Below are positions 1 through 7,835 of a stretch of 38,212 nt of DNA, one piece after another. Source of the DNA: Pseudomonadota bacterium (lineage in GTDB: Bacteria; Pseudomonadota; Alphaproteobacteria; Rhizobiales; Aestuariivirgaceae); assembly GCA_963205315.1 (NCBI GenBank), contig CAUJIO010000091.1:1-38212 (forward strand). The letters are read 5' to 3'. A program made the position numbers and the translations under genes. Positions within the stretch are counted from its first letter, which is position 1; the number at the start of each line of letters is the position of its first letter. The notes under the pieces are model-generated. The model saw nothing but the letters and a program-made list of their open reading frames with translations, was not told the DNA's origin and did no database searches.

Positions 1-915
1 ATCCAGCTCATGAACGATCTCGACCTCCGCCTGGTCAAGGCCGTCGATACGCATCTCCACGCCGATCACGTCACGGGCCTCGGCGCCTTGCGCGACCGCA
101 CGCGCTGCGTCACGGTGATGGGCGAGAATACCAAGGCGGACGTCGTATCGATGCGGCTCGCCGATGGCGACACGCTCGCCATCGAAGGCGTCAGCCTCGA
201 TGTTATCTACACGCCCGGCCACACCGATGATTCTTATTCATTCGCGCTGGAGGACCGCGTCTTCACCGGCGACACGCTGCTGATCCGTGGCACCGGCCGC
301 ACCGATTTCCAGAATGGCGACGCCCGTGCGCAATATGACTCGATTTTCAATCGCCTGCTCAAGCTGCCCAACGACACGCTGGTCTATCCGGCCCACGACT
401 ACAAGGGCGACACGGTCAGCACCATCGGCGAGGAGCGCCGCAACAATCCACGGCTGCAGGTCAAGTCGGTGGACGAGTATGTCGCGCTGATGAACAATCT
501 TAAACTGCCGAATCCGAAGATGATGGACGTCGCGGTTCCCGCCAACATGCGCATCGGCCTGGCGCAGGATGCCGTGGCTCTGAAGGGCTGGGCGGTCCAG
601 GCAGCCAATGCCCTTAACCTGCCGGGACAGCCGGATGTGGCGCTCGTCGATCTGCGGGAAAAATCCGAGCGCGAGCGCCACGGGACCATCCCCGGTTCGC
701 TGCACGAGCCCTATACCAAACTCCGCGACAATCTCGGCGATGGCGGTGTGCTCAGGGCACTCGGATCAGCCAGGCGGCTGGTGTTCTTCTGCGCCTATGG
801 CGAACGCTCGGCCATGGCGGTGCAGGCAGCACAGGAGGCGGGTCTCACCTCCGCCTGCCACATCCAGGGCGGCATGGCCGCTTGGAAGGCGGCGGGCGGC
901 CAGGTGCTCGCCTGA
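1..915 (+). CDS. Persulfide dioxygenase (ETHE1-like) fused to rhodanese, 5' partial
   Basis: The frame is open to the left edge, so the start and the first part of the metallo-beta-lactamase domain lie outside the window; the ATG at 10 is internal because the family has more sequence before the metal motif. The metal motif THLHADH is near the visible N terminus, followed by TPGHTDD, FTGDTLLIRG, GRTDFQ and YPAHDYKG, the pattern of the ETHE1 iron-dependent persulfide dioxygenases. The last 100 or so residues form a rhodanese domain with a catalytic-loop cysteine in FFCAYGERSA. Fusions of this kind oxidise glutathione persulfide to sulfite and can pass sulfur to thiosulfate, so a role in sulfide or persulfide detoxification in the cytoplasm is inferred. 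It converges on fabG with 6 bases between the stops. A glyoxalase II-like role is the less likely alternative. Confidence 0.85.
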   Translation: MQLMNDLDLRLVKAVDTHLHADHVTGLGALRDRTRCVTVMGENTKADVVSMRLADGDTLAIEGVSLDVIYTPGHTDDSYSFALEDRVFTGDTLLIRGTGRTDFQNGDARAQYDSIFNRLLKLPNDTLVYPAHDYKGDTVSTIGEERRNNPRLQVKSVDEYVALMNNLKLPNPKMMDVAVPANMRIGLAQDAVALKGWAVQAANALNLPGQPDVALVDLREKSERERHGTIPGSLHEPYTKLRDNLGDGGVLRALGSARRLVFFCAYGERSAMAVQAAQEAGLTSACHIQGGMAAWKAAGGQVLA

Positions 916-921
916 CAGACC

Positions 922-1659
922 TCAGATCATCGCCATGCCGCCATTGACGTGCAGCGTCTGGCCGGTGACATAGCCCGCTTCCTCGGACGCAAGGTAGAGA
1001 ACAGCGGCGGCGATATCGTCCGGGCTGCCCAGCTTGCCGGCCGGAACCCGTGCCAGAATGCCTTCCTTCTGCTTGTCGTTCAGAACGTCCGTCATCGGCG
1101 TGGCGATGAAACCCGGCGCCACGGCATTCACCGTCACGTTGCGCGAGGCGAGCTCCTGCGCCAGTGACTTGGTGAGGCCGATGATGCCGGCCTTGGAAGC
1201 CACATAATTCGCCTGCCCCGGATTGCCGGTAACGCCGACCACCGAGGTGATGTTGACGATCCGGCCCCAGCGCTTTTTCATCATGCCGCGCATGGCCGCC
1301 CGGCAGAGGCGGAAACCTGCCGTGAGATTGACGTCGATGACCGCGTTCCAGTCATCGTCCTTCATGCGCATGGCAAGCCCGTCCTTGGTGATGCCCGCAT
1401 TGTTGACGAGAATGTCGAGCGAGCCCATCGCAGCCTCCGCCGCCGGAACCAGTTTTTCAACGTCGGCTGCATCCGAGAGATTGCAGGTCAGCACATGCAC
1501 CCGCTCGCCAAGCTCGGCCTTCAGTTCCTCGAGCACCGCCGCGCGCGTGCCAGAGATCGCCACTGTCGCACCGGCCTTGTGGAGCGCCCTGGCAATCGCG
1601 GCACCAATGCCGCCCGTGGCGCCGGTGACGAGTGCGGTCTTGCCCGTGAGATTGAACAT
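922..1659 (-). CDS. fabG: 3-oxoacyl-[acyl-carrier-protein] reductase FabG
   Basis: Protein of 245 residues, the usual FabG length. It has the SDR cofactor motif TGATGGIG at residues 12-19, NNAG at 86-89, and the catalytic Ser139, Tyr152 and Lys156 in the order expected of classical SDRs. FabG reduces 3-oxoacyl-ACP with NADPH in the fatty acid elongation cycle. I chose the ATG at 1659 (MFNLTGKTAL) over the longer frame to 1701 because the extra 14 residues lie inside the end of fabD and are not FabG-like. It follows fabD by 4 bases, so the two are co-transcribed and probably translationally coupled. The usual next genes acpP and fabF are absent: the stop is followed at once by the convergent persulfide dioxygenase. 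Confidence 0.95.
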   Translation of the reverse strand: MFNLTGKTALVTGATGGIGAAIARALHKAGATVAISGTRAAVLEELKAELGERVHVLTCNLSDAADVEKLVPAAEAAMGSLDILVNNAGITKDGLAMRMKDDDWNAVIDVNLTAGFRLCRAAMRGMMKKRWGRIVNITSVVGVTGNPGQANYVASKAGIIGLTKSLAQELASRNVTVNAVAPGFIATPMTDVLNDKQKEGILARVPAGKLGSPDDIAAAVLYLASEEAGYVTGQTLHVNGGMAMI

Positions 1660-1663
1660 GTGA

Positions 1664-2611
1664 CTATCCCTTGATCTGCGCCGCGGCAGCGGCAATGTCA
1701 TCCGGTGAACCGACGGCGGCTGCCGTGGCTTCGGGTGCGTTCTTCTTCGACAGTCCGGTCAGTACCTTCCCCGCACCGATTTCATAGAACCGGGAAATGC
1801 CGTGGGAGGCCATGTAACCGACGCACTCGCGCCAGCGCACCGTGCCGGTCACCTGTGCCACAAGGCTGGCGCGGATGGCGGCCGGATCGCTGAGAGGAGC
1901 TGCGCCCACGTTAGCGACGACCGGTACCACGGGCGCCACCATGGGCACGCTGGCCAGCGCCTCCGCCATGGCCTCTGCGGCGGGCCGCATCAGCGCGCAA
2001 TGGAAAGGTGCAGACACGGTCAGCAAGATTGCGCGCTTGGCGCCCTTGGCCTTGGCGATATCGAGCGATCGTTCGACCGCCGCCTTGTGGCCCGAGACCA
2101 CAACTTGTCCGTCGCTGTTGTCGTTCGCTGCCTGACAGACCTCGCCCTGCGCCGCTTCGGCTGCAACAGCAGATGCGGTGGCAAAATCCAGGCCCAGCAA
2201 GGCGGCCATGGCGCCGACGCCGACGGGCGTCGCACTTTGCATGGCCCGCCCGCGAGTCTTGAGAAGCCGCGCTGTATCCGCCAGAGAGAAGGTGCCAGCC
2301 GCGGCGAGTGCCGAATATTCGCCCAGCGAATGGCCGGCCACGAACTTTGCCGCATTGGCAACGGTGATGCCATGCTCGGCCTCGAGCACGCGGATCACCG
2401 CCATGGAAACTGCCATCAGCGCCGGCTGGGCATTCTCGGTGAGCGTGAGGTCCGCTTCGGGACCTTCCCACATGAGCTGCGATAGCTTCTGCCCCAAGGC
2501 GGCATCGACCTCGTCGAACACGGCGCGGGCCACGGCGAAATTCTCCGCCAGCGCCTTGCCCATGCCGACCGCCTGACTGCCCTGGCCCGGAAACATGAAG
2601 GCCGTTCCCAT
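1664..2611 (-). CDS. fabD: Malonyl-CoA-acyl carrier protein transacylase FabD
   Basis: Protein of 315 residues beginning MGTAFMFPGQGSQ, the FabD signature. The nucleophile Ser95 sits in GHSLGEYSAL and the partner histidine is in APFHCALM near residue 200. The enzyme transfers malonyl from CoA to acyl carrier protein to start fatty acid elongation. GAGGTG lies about 6 bases before the ATG. It is the first gene of a two-gene operon with fabG, and it is divergent from the threonine dehydratase-like gene at 2709 across 97 bases that must hold both promoters. Confidence 0.96.
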   Translation of the reverse strand: MGTAFMFPGQGSQAVGMGKALAENFAVARAVFDEVDAALGQKLSQLMWEGPEADLTLTENAQPALMAVSMAVIRVLEAEHGITVANAAKFVAGHSLGEYSALAAAGTFSLADTARLLKTRGRAMQSATPVGVGAMAALLGLDFATASAVAAEAAQGEVCQAANDNSDGQVVVSGHKAAVERSLDIAKAKGAKRAILLTVSAPFHCALMRPAAEAMAEALASVPMVAPVVPVVANVGAAPLSDPAAIRASLVAQVTGTVRWRECVGYMASHGISRFYEIGAGKVLTGLSKKNAPEATAAAVGSPDDIAAAAAQIKG

Positions 2612-2663
2612 TCAACACCTCAAAGTGATTCTGCGTTCGCCGCACGAAACATGCGTGAGCCAA

Positions 2664-2680
2664 AGAGTCAAGATTGACCG
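2664..2680. promoter_or_regulatory. Short inverted repeat in the fabD / dehydratase divergent promoter
   Basis: GTCAA at 2667-2671 and TTGAC at 2674-2678 form a 5-base inverted repeat with a 2-base spacer. Either arm could act as a -35 element (TTGACT leftward, TTGACC rightward), but I find no good -10 at the right distance on either side. A weak candidate only. Confidence 0.25.
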
Positions 2681-2708
2681 CCGATGGCAGTTCGGCCTTA
2701 CTGTCGTC

Positions 2709-3674
2709 ATGTACACAGCAGATGAACTCGAAGCAGCACAGCGCATCGTCTATGCGGCGATGCCTCCTACCCCGCAATTCGCCTGGCCCCTCCTGAAGGA
2801 GACTGTTGGCGCAGACGTGTGGGTGAAGCACGAGAACCATACGCCGACCGGCGCCTTCAAGGTGCGCGGCGGGCTCGTCCACATGAAACTGCGGAAGGAT
2901 CGCGGTCAGGTCAACGGCGTCATCACCGCGACGCGCGGCAATCACGGTCAGTCGATTCCCTTTGCGGCGAAGCGTGTGGGCATTCCAACAACCATCGTGG
3001 CACCCATCGGCAATTCGCTGGAGAAGAACGCCGCCATGCGGGCGCTGGGCGCGGAGCTGATCGAGACCGGCCACGACTTCGACGCGGCGCGCGAGGCGGC
3101 CATGCAGATCGCCAAGGACCGCGGCCTCGATTTCATCCCTTCGTTCGGCAAGGAACTCGTCACCGGTGTTTCGACTTACGCCCACGAACTGTTCAGGGCC
3201 GCAGGCGAACTTGACGCCGTCTATGTGCCGATCGGCATGGGCTCCGGCATTTGCGGAACCATTGCCGCGCGCGACATGCTGGGCCTCAAGACCAAGGTCA
3301 TTGGCGTCGTGGCCGAGCACGCCAATTGTTATGCGCTGTCATGGGCGGCGCGCAGGCCTGTGACAACCAATGAAGGCGTAAGCTTTGCCGATGGCATGGC
3401 AGTACGCGTTCCCAACGCCGAAGCGCTCGGCATCATTCTCAACGGTGCTGACCATATCGTGACCGTGTCGGATGATGAAATCGCCGATGCCGTGAGACTC
3501 TATTTCCGCTGCTGCCATACCATCGCCGAAGGTGCGGGAGCTGCACCTCTCGCCGCCCTGATGCAGGAGCGCGACTCGATGGCGGGAAAGCGCGTCGGCG
3601 TCATCCTGTCCGGCGGAAATATCGACATGCCGAAATATGAAGCCGTGCTCGCCGGCAGGACACCGGCCCCCTGA
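2709..3674 (+). CDS. Threonine/serine dehydratase-like PLP enzyme (fold type II)
   Basis: Protein of 321 residues of the tryptophan-synthase-beta fold. The PLP lysine is Lys51 in TPTGAFKVRGG, and SGGNIDMPKYE near the C terminus is the usual cofactor-contact region. ATRGNHGQSIPFAA is the substrate-loop motif. Such enzymes deaminate L-threonine or L-serine, or related hydroxyamino acids, to 2-oxoacids. There is no C-terminal ACT domain, so it is the short, catabolic form rather than biosynthetic IlvA. The phosphate-binding loop reads GMGSGICG instead of the common GGGG, which marks a separate clade, so the true substrate is open. The ATG at 2709 is chosen because the 38 residues upstream are not family-like. 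A second, more typical paralogue is at 36190-37125. Confidence 0.8.
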   Translation: MYTADELEAAQRIVYAAMPPTPQFAWPLLKETVGADVWVKHENHTPTGAFKVRGGLVHMKLRKDRGQVNGVITATRGNHGQSIPFAAKRVGIPTTIVAPIGNSLEKNAAMRALGAELIETGHDFDAAREAAMQIAKDRGLDFIPSFGKELVTGVSTYAHELFRAAGELDAVYVPIGMGSGICGTIAARDMLGLKTKVIGVVAEHANCYALSWAARRPVTTNEGVSFADGMAVRVPNAEALGIILNGADHIVTVSDDEIADAVRLYFRCCHTIAEGAGAAPLAALMQERDSMAGKRVGVILSGGNIDMPKYEAVLAGRTPAP

Positions 3675-3695
3675 TTCGGTGCACTGCCAGGAGGG

Positions 3696-4085
3696 TTATT
3701 CCTTCAGCTTGGTTTCGCTGTGGGCATGGCATGCCCAGCCATCGCCGTTGCGCACCCATGTCGAACTGTCAGCAGCCCTGAATTCCTTCTCTTCGCCATT
3801 CATCTTGACCTTCTGCCGGACGACATAGGCAATGATCGCCACGTCGGAGATGGGCGTTGTGAACTCGACGTTCTCGAACGTGTAGGACAGCAATTCCCAG
3901 TCTTCGTTCTGGGTCATTTCGCTCATCTTGGCGCGCGGAATGCTCATGACGCCATGAGAGCCCGTCACCAGGCTGGTGTTTCCGGACAGCGCCGCCGCCT
4001 CCTCGCCATCCTTGGCCTTCATGGCATCCCAGTAGGATGATTCCAGCTTCAGGATATCGTCTCTGGTCGGGGCTCTGGACGGCAT
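3696..4085 (-). CDS. SnoaL/DUF4440-like small protein
   Basis: Protein of 129 residues: a helical start with the pattern ILKLESSYWDAMKAKD, then beta-rich sequence ending in SSTWVRNGDGWACHAHSE. This is the layout of the NTF2-like SnoaL/DUF4440 superfamily, small cone-shaped proteins that are either ligand binders or enzymes (ketosteroid-isomerase type). No catalytic residues can be assigned. There is no signal peptide, so it is cytoplasmic. The ATG at 4085 has GGAG 8 bases upstream, which rules out the longer 225-residue frame reaching into the SDR gene. It lies 73 bases downstream of the SDR gene at 4159-4908 on the same strand and may be co-transcribed with it. Confidence 0.75.
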   Translation of the reverse strand: MPSRAPTRDDILKLESSYWDAMKAKDGEEAAALSGNTSLVTGSHGVMSIPRAKMSEMTQNEDWELLSYTFENVEFTTPISDVAIIAYVVRQKVKMNGEEKEFRAADSSTWVRNGDGWACHAHSETKLKE

Positions 4086-4158
4086 TGCTCTTCTCCGCAT
4101 TCCTTTTGAAGGAAACGCTCGAGTGTCCATCGCGGTTCCAGAACCATTGTGCCCGGCC

Positions 4159-4908
4159 CTAGAGGGAGACTGACAACCCGCCATCAACCGCCAGCACGTG
4201 GCCGTTGACATAGGCCGCGGCATCGGACGCGAGGAACACCACTGCACCACCCAGTTCCTCGGGTTTCGCCCAGCGGCCCGCCGGTGTGCGCGACTCCACC
4301 CAGGCCGTGAAGGCCTTGTCTTCCAGCAGTGCCGTATTGAGCTCTGTGGCAAAATAGCCCGGCGCCAGCGCATTGACCGTAATGCCCTGGCGGCCCAGCT
4401 CCGCCGCCATCGACCGCGTCAGCCCATGTAGCCCGGCCTTGGCCGCGACATAGGCGTGGATGGTCGGCCGGCCGAGAATTGCCGACACCGACCCGGTGTT
4501 GATGATCCGGCCGAACTTGTTCGGCAGCATCAGCCGCACCGCATCGCGCGACAGTCGGAAGCACGAGGACAGGTTGACGGCAATGACGCGGTCGAAATCC
4601 TCGTCTTCCCAGTCGGTGATCGCACGCCGGTGCTGGATGCCGGCATTGTTGACGAGAATATCGAGCTTGCCGTGACGCTTGACGATCTCCTCGAGGGCAG
4701 CGCGCGCCACCTTGGCATCGGTAACGTCGAAGGCCATCGCCTCAGCGCCGATCCTGCCCGCCGCCTGCTCGAGTTCCGCCGCATTCCGGGCATTGATGAC
4801 GACGGTGGCCCCATTGGCCGCCAACGCCTTCGCCATGGCAAAACCCAAGCCCCGGGACGCGCCGGTGACCAGGGCCACCCGGTTCTTGAGATAAAACATG
4901 TCTGACAT
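4159..4908 (-). CDS. SDR-family oxidoreductase, gluconate 5-dehydrogenase-like
   Basis: Protein of 249 residues. It has the classical SDR cofactor motif TGASRGLG at residues 15-22, NNAG at 87-90 followed by IQHRR, and catalytic Ser140, Tyr153 and Lys157. The IQ(H/R)R segment after NNAG and the overall length resemble gluconate 5-dehydrogenase and other sugar-acid SDRs, but the substrate cannot be fixed by eye. The ATG at 4908 (MSDMFYLKN) has GGAG exactly 6 bases upstream, better than the GTG at 4911. The 216-base region upstream, shared with the small gene at 5125, is AT-rich and must hold its promoter. Confidence 0.8.
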   Translation of the reverse strand: MSDMFYLKNRVALVTGASRGLGFAMAKALAANGATVVINARNAAELEQAAGRIGAEAMAFDVTDAKVARAALEEIVKRHGKLDILVNNAGIQHRRAITDWEDEDFDRVIAVNLSSCFRLSRDAVRLMLPNKFGRIINTGSVSAILGRPTIHAYVAAKAGLHGLTRSMAAELGRQGITVNALAPGYFATELNTALLEDKAFTAWVESRTPAGRWAKPEELGGAVVFLASDAAAYVNGHVLAVDGGLSVSL

Positions 4909-5124
4909 CACACGCTCCAGATCTATTTCAAATTCTCGTTCAAGTTAAGTTGACAAATCAATTACACGCCCGGATCATCGTTTGGTTCAAATCGAAAATC
5001 ATGACGTTGCAGCAGGTTGTAAGCATCGTATGATTTCGTTAACCATATTGCCGATTCACCAACCACAGCGTTTGAAACTCGCCAGCCGCCATTTGGCGTT
5101 ATGGTTTGGCGCAGGAGAAAGACA
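4909..5124. other. AT-rich divergent intergenic region
   Basis: About 216 bases between the leftward SDR gene and the rightward small gene, clearly richer in A and T than the genes around it. It contains TTGACA at 4950-4955 and the tandem AAGTT AAGTT just before it. I could not match a convincing -10 to it in either direction. I see no reading frame, RNA fold or repeat here. Confidence 0.4.
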
Positions 5125-5376
5125 ATGGCCTCAGACACATCCTCGATGATCGAACGCATGGCGCGCGCCATTGCGTCCGAACTCGGCATGGCGGACTGGC
5201 GGCCCTATGTCGATGTTGCCCGCGCTGCGGCGCTTGCCATGCGCGAACCGACCGTCGACATGCTGGAAGCGGCCCTCCCCGACATGCCGGATTGGGGCTA
5301 CCTGCCGGAGGATTGGCGCGCCATGATCGACCATGTGGCGCAAGAGCGCGTGTTCCCCTCACGCTTCAACTCTTGA
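5125..5376 (+). CDS. Conserved small hypothetical protein, 83 aa
   Basis: Protein of 83 residues starting MASDTSSMIERMARAIA. The start at 5125 has an AGGAG about 8 bases upstream, better than the ATG at 5101. The pattern MIERMARAIA, then ARAAALAMREPT and VDMLEA, resembles a small family often seen in rhizobial genomes and their phages; I recall the pattern but know no function. The sequence is mostly helical and acidic to neutral, with no membrane segment. It overlaps the end of the convergent dehydrogenase gene by 11 bases. Good codon use and a clean ribosome binding site argue that it is real. Confidence 0.65.
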   Translation: MASDTSSMIERMARAIASELGMADWRPYVDVARAAALAMREPTVDMLEAALPDMPDWGYLPEDWRAMIDHVAQERVFPSRFNS

Positions 5377-6259
5377 CGTCGTTGATTTTCTTCATCACGT
5401 CGATGAGGCGCGGGATGAAGCGGTCGCCATAACCCATATTGTCGGCGACCACCGTGATCTGGTGCGCCGTCTCCGCGAGGAAGGACGCAACGGGCAGCTG
5501 TTCCGTCATGTTGGTGTAATAGCGCAGATCCTTCCTGGCATTGCGGATGGCGAACTGCGCGTGGCTGTCATCGTCCGACAGCGGCACGTGAATCAGCCGG
5601 CCGAACATCACCGAGGCGGCACCGCCCGCCATGACGATGTCCTTCAGCGCCTGCATGTTGACTCCAGCCTTCGCCGCAACGGTGATCGCTTCGGCGGCAA
5701 CGGCGGCATGGGCAATCGACAGGAAATTATTGATGAGCTTCAGCTGATGCGCGGAGCCGACCGCACCGGCGTGCACGATGGTATCGGCGAAACACTCCAG
5801 CACCGGCCGGATTCGCGCCATCACGTCATCGGGTCCGCCGGTCATCAGGCCGAGCTTGCCCATTGCCGCTTCCTTGGGCGTGCGCGTCATCGGCGTATCG
5901 ACGAAATGCCCGCCCTTGGCTTCCACATCGGCGGCAATCTTCACCGTCGAGGCCGGTTCTGCCGTCGAACAATCGGCAATGACGAGGCCCGGCCGCACCG
6001 CACCCATCAATCCGTATTCGCCATAGACGAGCTGCTCGATTTGCGGCGTGCCGGTGACACAGAGGATGACCATGTCGCAATCCTTGGCGATCGCCAGGGG
6101 ATTGTTGCGTTCCGTAGCCCCCTTCGCGATGAGATCGTCGACCGGCGTACGGTTGCGGTGCGCCATCACGGTCAGCTCATAGCCCTTGGCAAGGATGTTC
6201 TTGCCGATGCCGTGGCCCATGAGGCCGACGCCGATCAATCCGACGCGCTTGATGGTCAT
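5366..6259 (-). CDS. NAD(P)-dependent beta-hydroxyacid dehydrogenase (3-hydroxyisobutyrate dehydrogenase family)
   Basis: Protein of 297 residues. The Rossmann motif GLIGVGLMG is at residues 7-15, followed by DCST at 96-99, DTPMTRTPKEAAMGKL near 121 (the substrate-binding DAPVSGG region of the family) and the catalytic Lys174 in HQLKLINNFL. Members oxidise 3-hydroxyisobutyrate, tartronate semialdehyde, 4-hydroxybutyrate or similar acids; which one cannot be told. The ATG at 6259 overlaps the TGA of the acetyltransferase gene by 4 bases, so translation is coupled and it is the third gene of the run starting at 7781. The longer frame to 6526 is rejected since it runs through the acetyltransferase. 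Confidence 0.85.
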   Translation of the reverse strand: MTIKRVGLIGVGLMGHGIGKNILAKGYELTVMAHRNRTPVDDLIAKGATERNNPLAIAKDCDMVILCVTGTPQIEQLVYGEYGLMGAVRPGLVIADCSTAEPASTVKIAADVEAKGGHFVDTPMTRTPKEAAMGKLGLMTGGPDDVMARIRPVLECFADTIVHAGAVGSAHQLKLINNFLSIAHAAVAAEAITVAAKAGVNMQALKDIVMAGGAASVMFGRLIHVPLSDDDSHAQFAIRNARKDLRYYTNMTEQLPVASFLAETAHQITVVADNMGYGDRFIPRLIDVMKKINDVKS

Positions 6260-6735
6260 GTGTTCTCTCCCATTGAAATGAAGTCCTTGAGCCCATCCTG
6301 CTCCAGAATATGAAGCCTGTCTTGACTCTTCTTGGAAAACCCGAGCCGTGCATAAAAGCGTTCCGCACCGGGATTGTCGATATCGACCTCGAGCTTGATG
6401 AAACAGGCACCGCGCGAGGCCGCGCGCCTGGCGGACTCCTGCAGCAACCTCTCTCCCAGTTTCCGTCCGCGCGCCTTCGCCGCGACAAACAGATCGACGA
6501 CATATAGTCCGCGTGCGCCGCGCCACGTGGAGTAGGTCATCAGACCGAGGCAGGCACCGAGCAACTCGCCATGTTCTTCCGCCACCACCACATCGATGAG
6601 ATCACGCGCCGCCACAAGGCGCTGCGAATCGAGCTTCGGCATCTCGGTGACGCCCACATGCTCGGCAAGCCCGCGCACCATGGCCGCCACACCGCTGGCA
6701 TCCTCGTCACGCATTTCGCGGATCACCAGTCTCAC
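6256..6735 (-). CDS. GNAT-family N-acetyltransferase
   Basis: Protein of 159 residues with the GNAT layout: an N-terminal REMRDEDA strand-helix, VVAEEHGELLGACLG, YVVDLFVAAKARGRKLGERLL (the acetyl-CoA-binding R/Q-x-x-G-x-G/A loop, here RGRKLG) and the C-terminal DNPGAERFYARLGF. The start is GTG at 6735, sharing 4 bases with the TGA of the amidohydrolase gene before it; its own TGA shares 4 bases with the next ATG. The substrate is unknown. Its place directly after an acetylpolyamine or histone-deacetylase-type enzyme suggests a small amine or protein lysine, but that is inference. Confidence 0.85.
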   Translation of the reverse strand: MRLVIREMRDEDASGVAAMVRGLAEHVGVTEMPKLDSQRLVAARDLIDVVVAEEHGELLGACLGLMTYSTWRGARGLYVVDLFVAAKARGRKLGERLLQESARRAASRGACFIKLEVDIDNPGAERFYARLGFSKKSQDRLHILEQDGLKDFISMGENT

Positions 6736-7781
6736 GTCAAAAGTCCCGACAGCAACGACGCGAGATTGGCACCGAGATTTTCCGACGGGTAGCCGCCTTC
6801 CTGAACCACCAGCATCGGCAGTCCGAGTGATGCAATCTGCCGGCCGATGGTTTCGAACTCCTGTGTTGCGATGGCAAAGCCCTTGAACGGATCATCGATG
6901 GCGATATCGAGCCCCGCCGCCAGCACCAGCACGTCCGGCCTGAAGTCCGCGACACGCGTCAACGCAAGGTCAAGCGCAATGCGATACGGCGCGAGCGTTG
7001 TGCCGCGTTCCAGGGGCAGGTTGAGATTGAAACCTTCACCGGCACCTCGGCCGCGCTCGTCCTCATAGCCCCAGAAGAACGGATAGAAGCGCTTCGGATG
7101 CGCATGGATCGACACCGTGAGCACATCGGCGCGGTCATAGAAAATGGCTTCCGTGCCATTGCCATGATGAACGTCGATATCGAGAATGGCGGCGCGCTTG
7201 CCGGCCCGCGTCAGGAGCTCAGCGGCAAGCGCCGCATTGTTGAAATAGCAGAAGCCTGCCGCCATGTCGGCCGCTGCATGATGGCCGGGCGGGCGGCACA
7301 GCGCGTAAACCACACGTTCGCCGTTCTGCATCAATGCCGCGCCATGTGCCGCCGTCGCCGCGCTGGCACAGGCCGCCGCGAATGTGTCGGCGGTGACGGG
7401 ACATGACCCGTCACCCAGATGGTATCCGCATTGTCCCACGACGCTGTCTGGATAACCCGCCGGCGGCAAACTGCTACGGCCCAGCGCGAAGACATTGGCG
7501 GAAGGGGTTTCGGCCGCATCCGGCATGCGGTGCCAGCGCTCCCATAGAGTTGTGAGGAAAGTGATGTAGCGGCGGTCATGCACCACAGCGAGGGTATCGA
7601 GAGATATGGCTGGTGGTTCGACCACTGGTCCGCCTATCCGCCGCACGCCCTCGAGCAGCATGTCGATTCGCTCGGGGATTTCCGGAATGGGCTGGGGTTT
7701 GCCCGAGACGATGAATTCCCGGGGGGCATGGGTGCGTTGCGTTTTGTCGAAGACGGTGATCACCGGTTTGCTGTTCCTCAT
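6732..7781 (-). CDS. Histone-deacetylase-family amidohydrolase (acetylpolyamine amidohydrolase-like)
   Basis: Protein of 349 residues of the arginase/deacetylase fold. Visible active-site parts are the HH pair in RPPGHHAA, the zinc ligands in DIDVHHGNGT and in AGLDIAIDDP, and the transition-state tyrosine in VQEGGYPSENLG. Family members remove acetyl groups from acetylpolyamines or from lysine. The length, and the long loop before the HH motif with GYPDSVVGQCG and YHLGDGSCPV, fit bacterial acetylpolyamine amidohydrolases, which split acetylputrescine, acetylcadaverine and the like. It is the first gene of a coupled three-gene run and lies 54 bases from a divergent class III aminotransferase, a pairing that would suit polyamine breakdown (deacetylation, then transamination). 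Confidence 0.85.
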   Translation of the reverse strand: MRNSKPVITVFDKTQRTHAPREFIVSGKPQPIPEIPERIDMLLEGVRRIGGPVVEPPAISLDTLAVVHDRRYITFLTTLWERWHRMPDAAETPSANVFALGRSSLPPAGYPDSVVGQCGYHLGDGSCPVTADTFAAACASAATAAHGAALMQNGERVVYALCRPPGHHAAADMAAGFCYFNNAALAAELLTRAGKRAAILDIDVHHGNGTEAIFYDRADVLTVSIHAHPKRFYPFFWGYEDERGRGAGEGFNLNLPLERGTTLAPYRIALDLALTRVADFRPDVLVLAAGLDIAIDDPFKGFAIATQEFETIGRQIASLGLPMLVVQEGGYPSENLGANLASLLSGLLT

Positions 7782-7785
7782 TGCC

Positions 7786-7808
7786 GTCTGCTATGGGTTT
7801 AAGCAGAC
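7786..7808. promoter_or_regulatory. Inverted repeat in amidohydrolase / aminotransferase divergent promoter
   Basis: GTCTGCT at 7786-7792 and AGCAGAC at 7802-7808 are a perfect 7-base inverted repeat with a 9-base spacer, set inside the 54 bases between the divergent starts at 7781 and 7836. Its place and symmetry fit an operator for a dimeric repressor or activator acting on both genes. No regulator gene is adjacent. Confidence 0.45.
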
Positions 7809-7835
7809 CTCATCTTCAGACAAGGCAAACCTCAC

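Noticed and set aside
1911-3320. A 469-residue open frame on the minus strand across fabD and the dehydratase gene
   Set aside because: It crosses two well-supported genes in another frame or strand, is rich in Arg, His and Gly with no known motif, and is a by-product of high GC.
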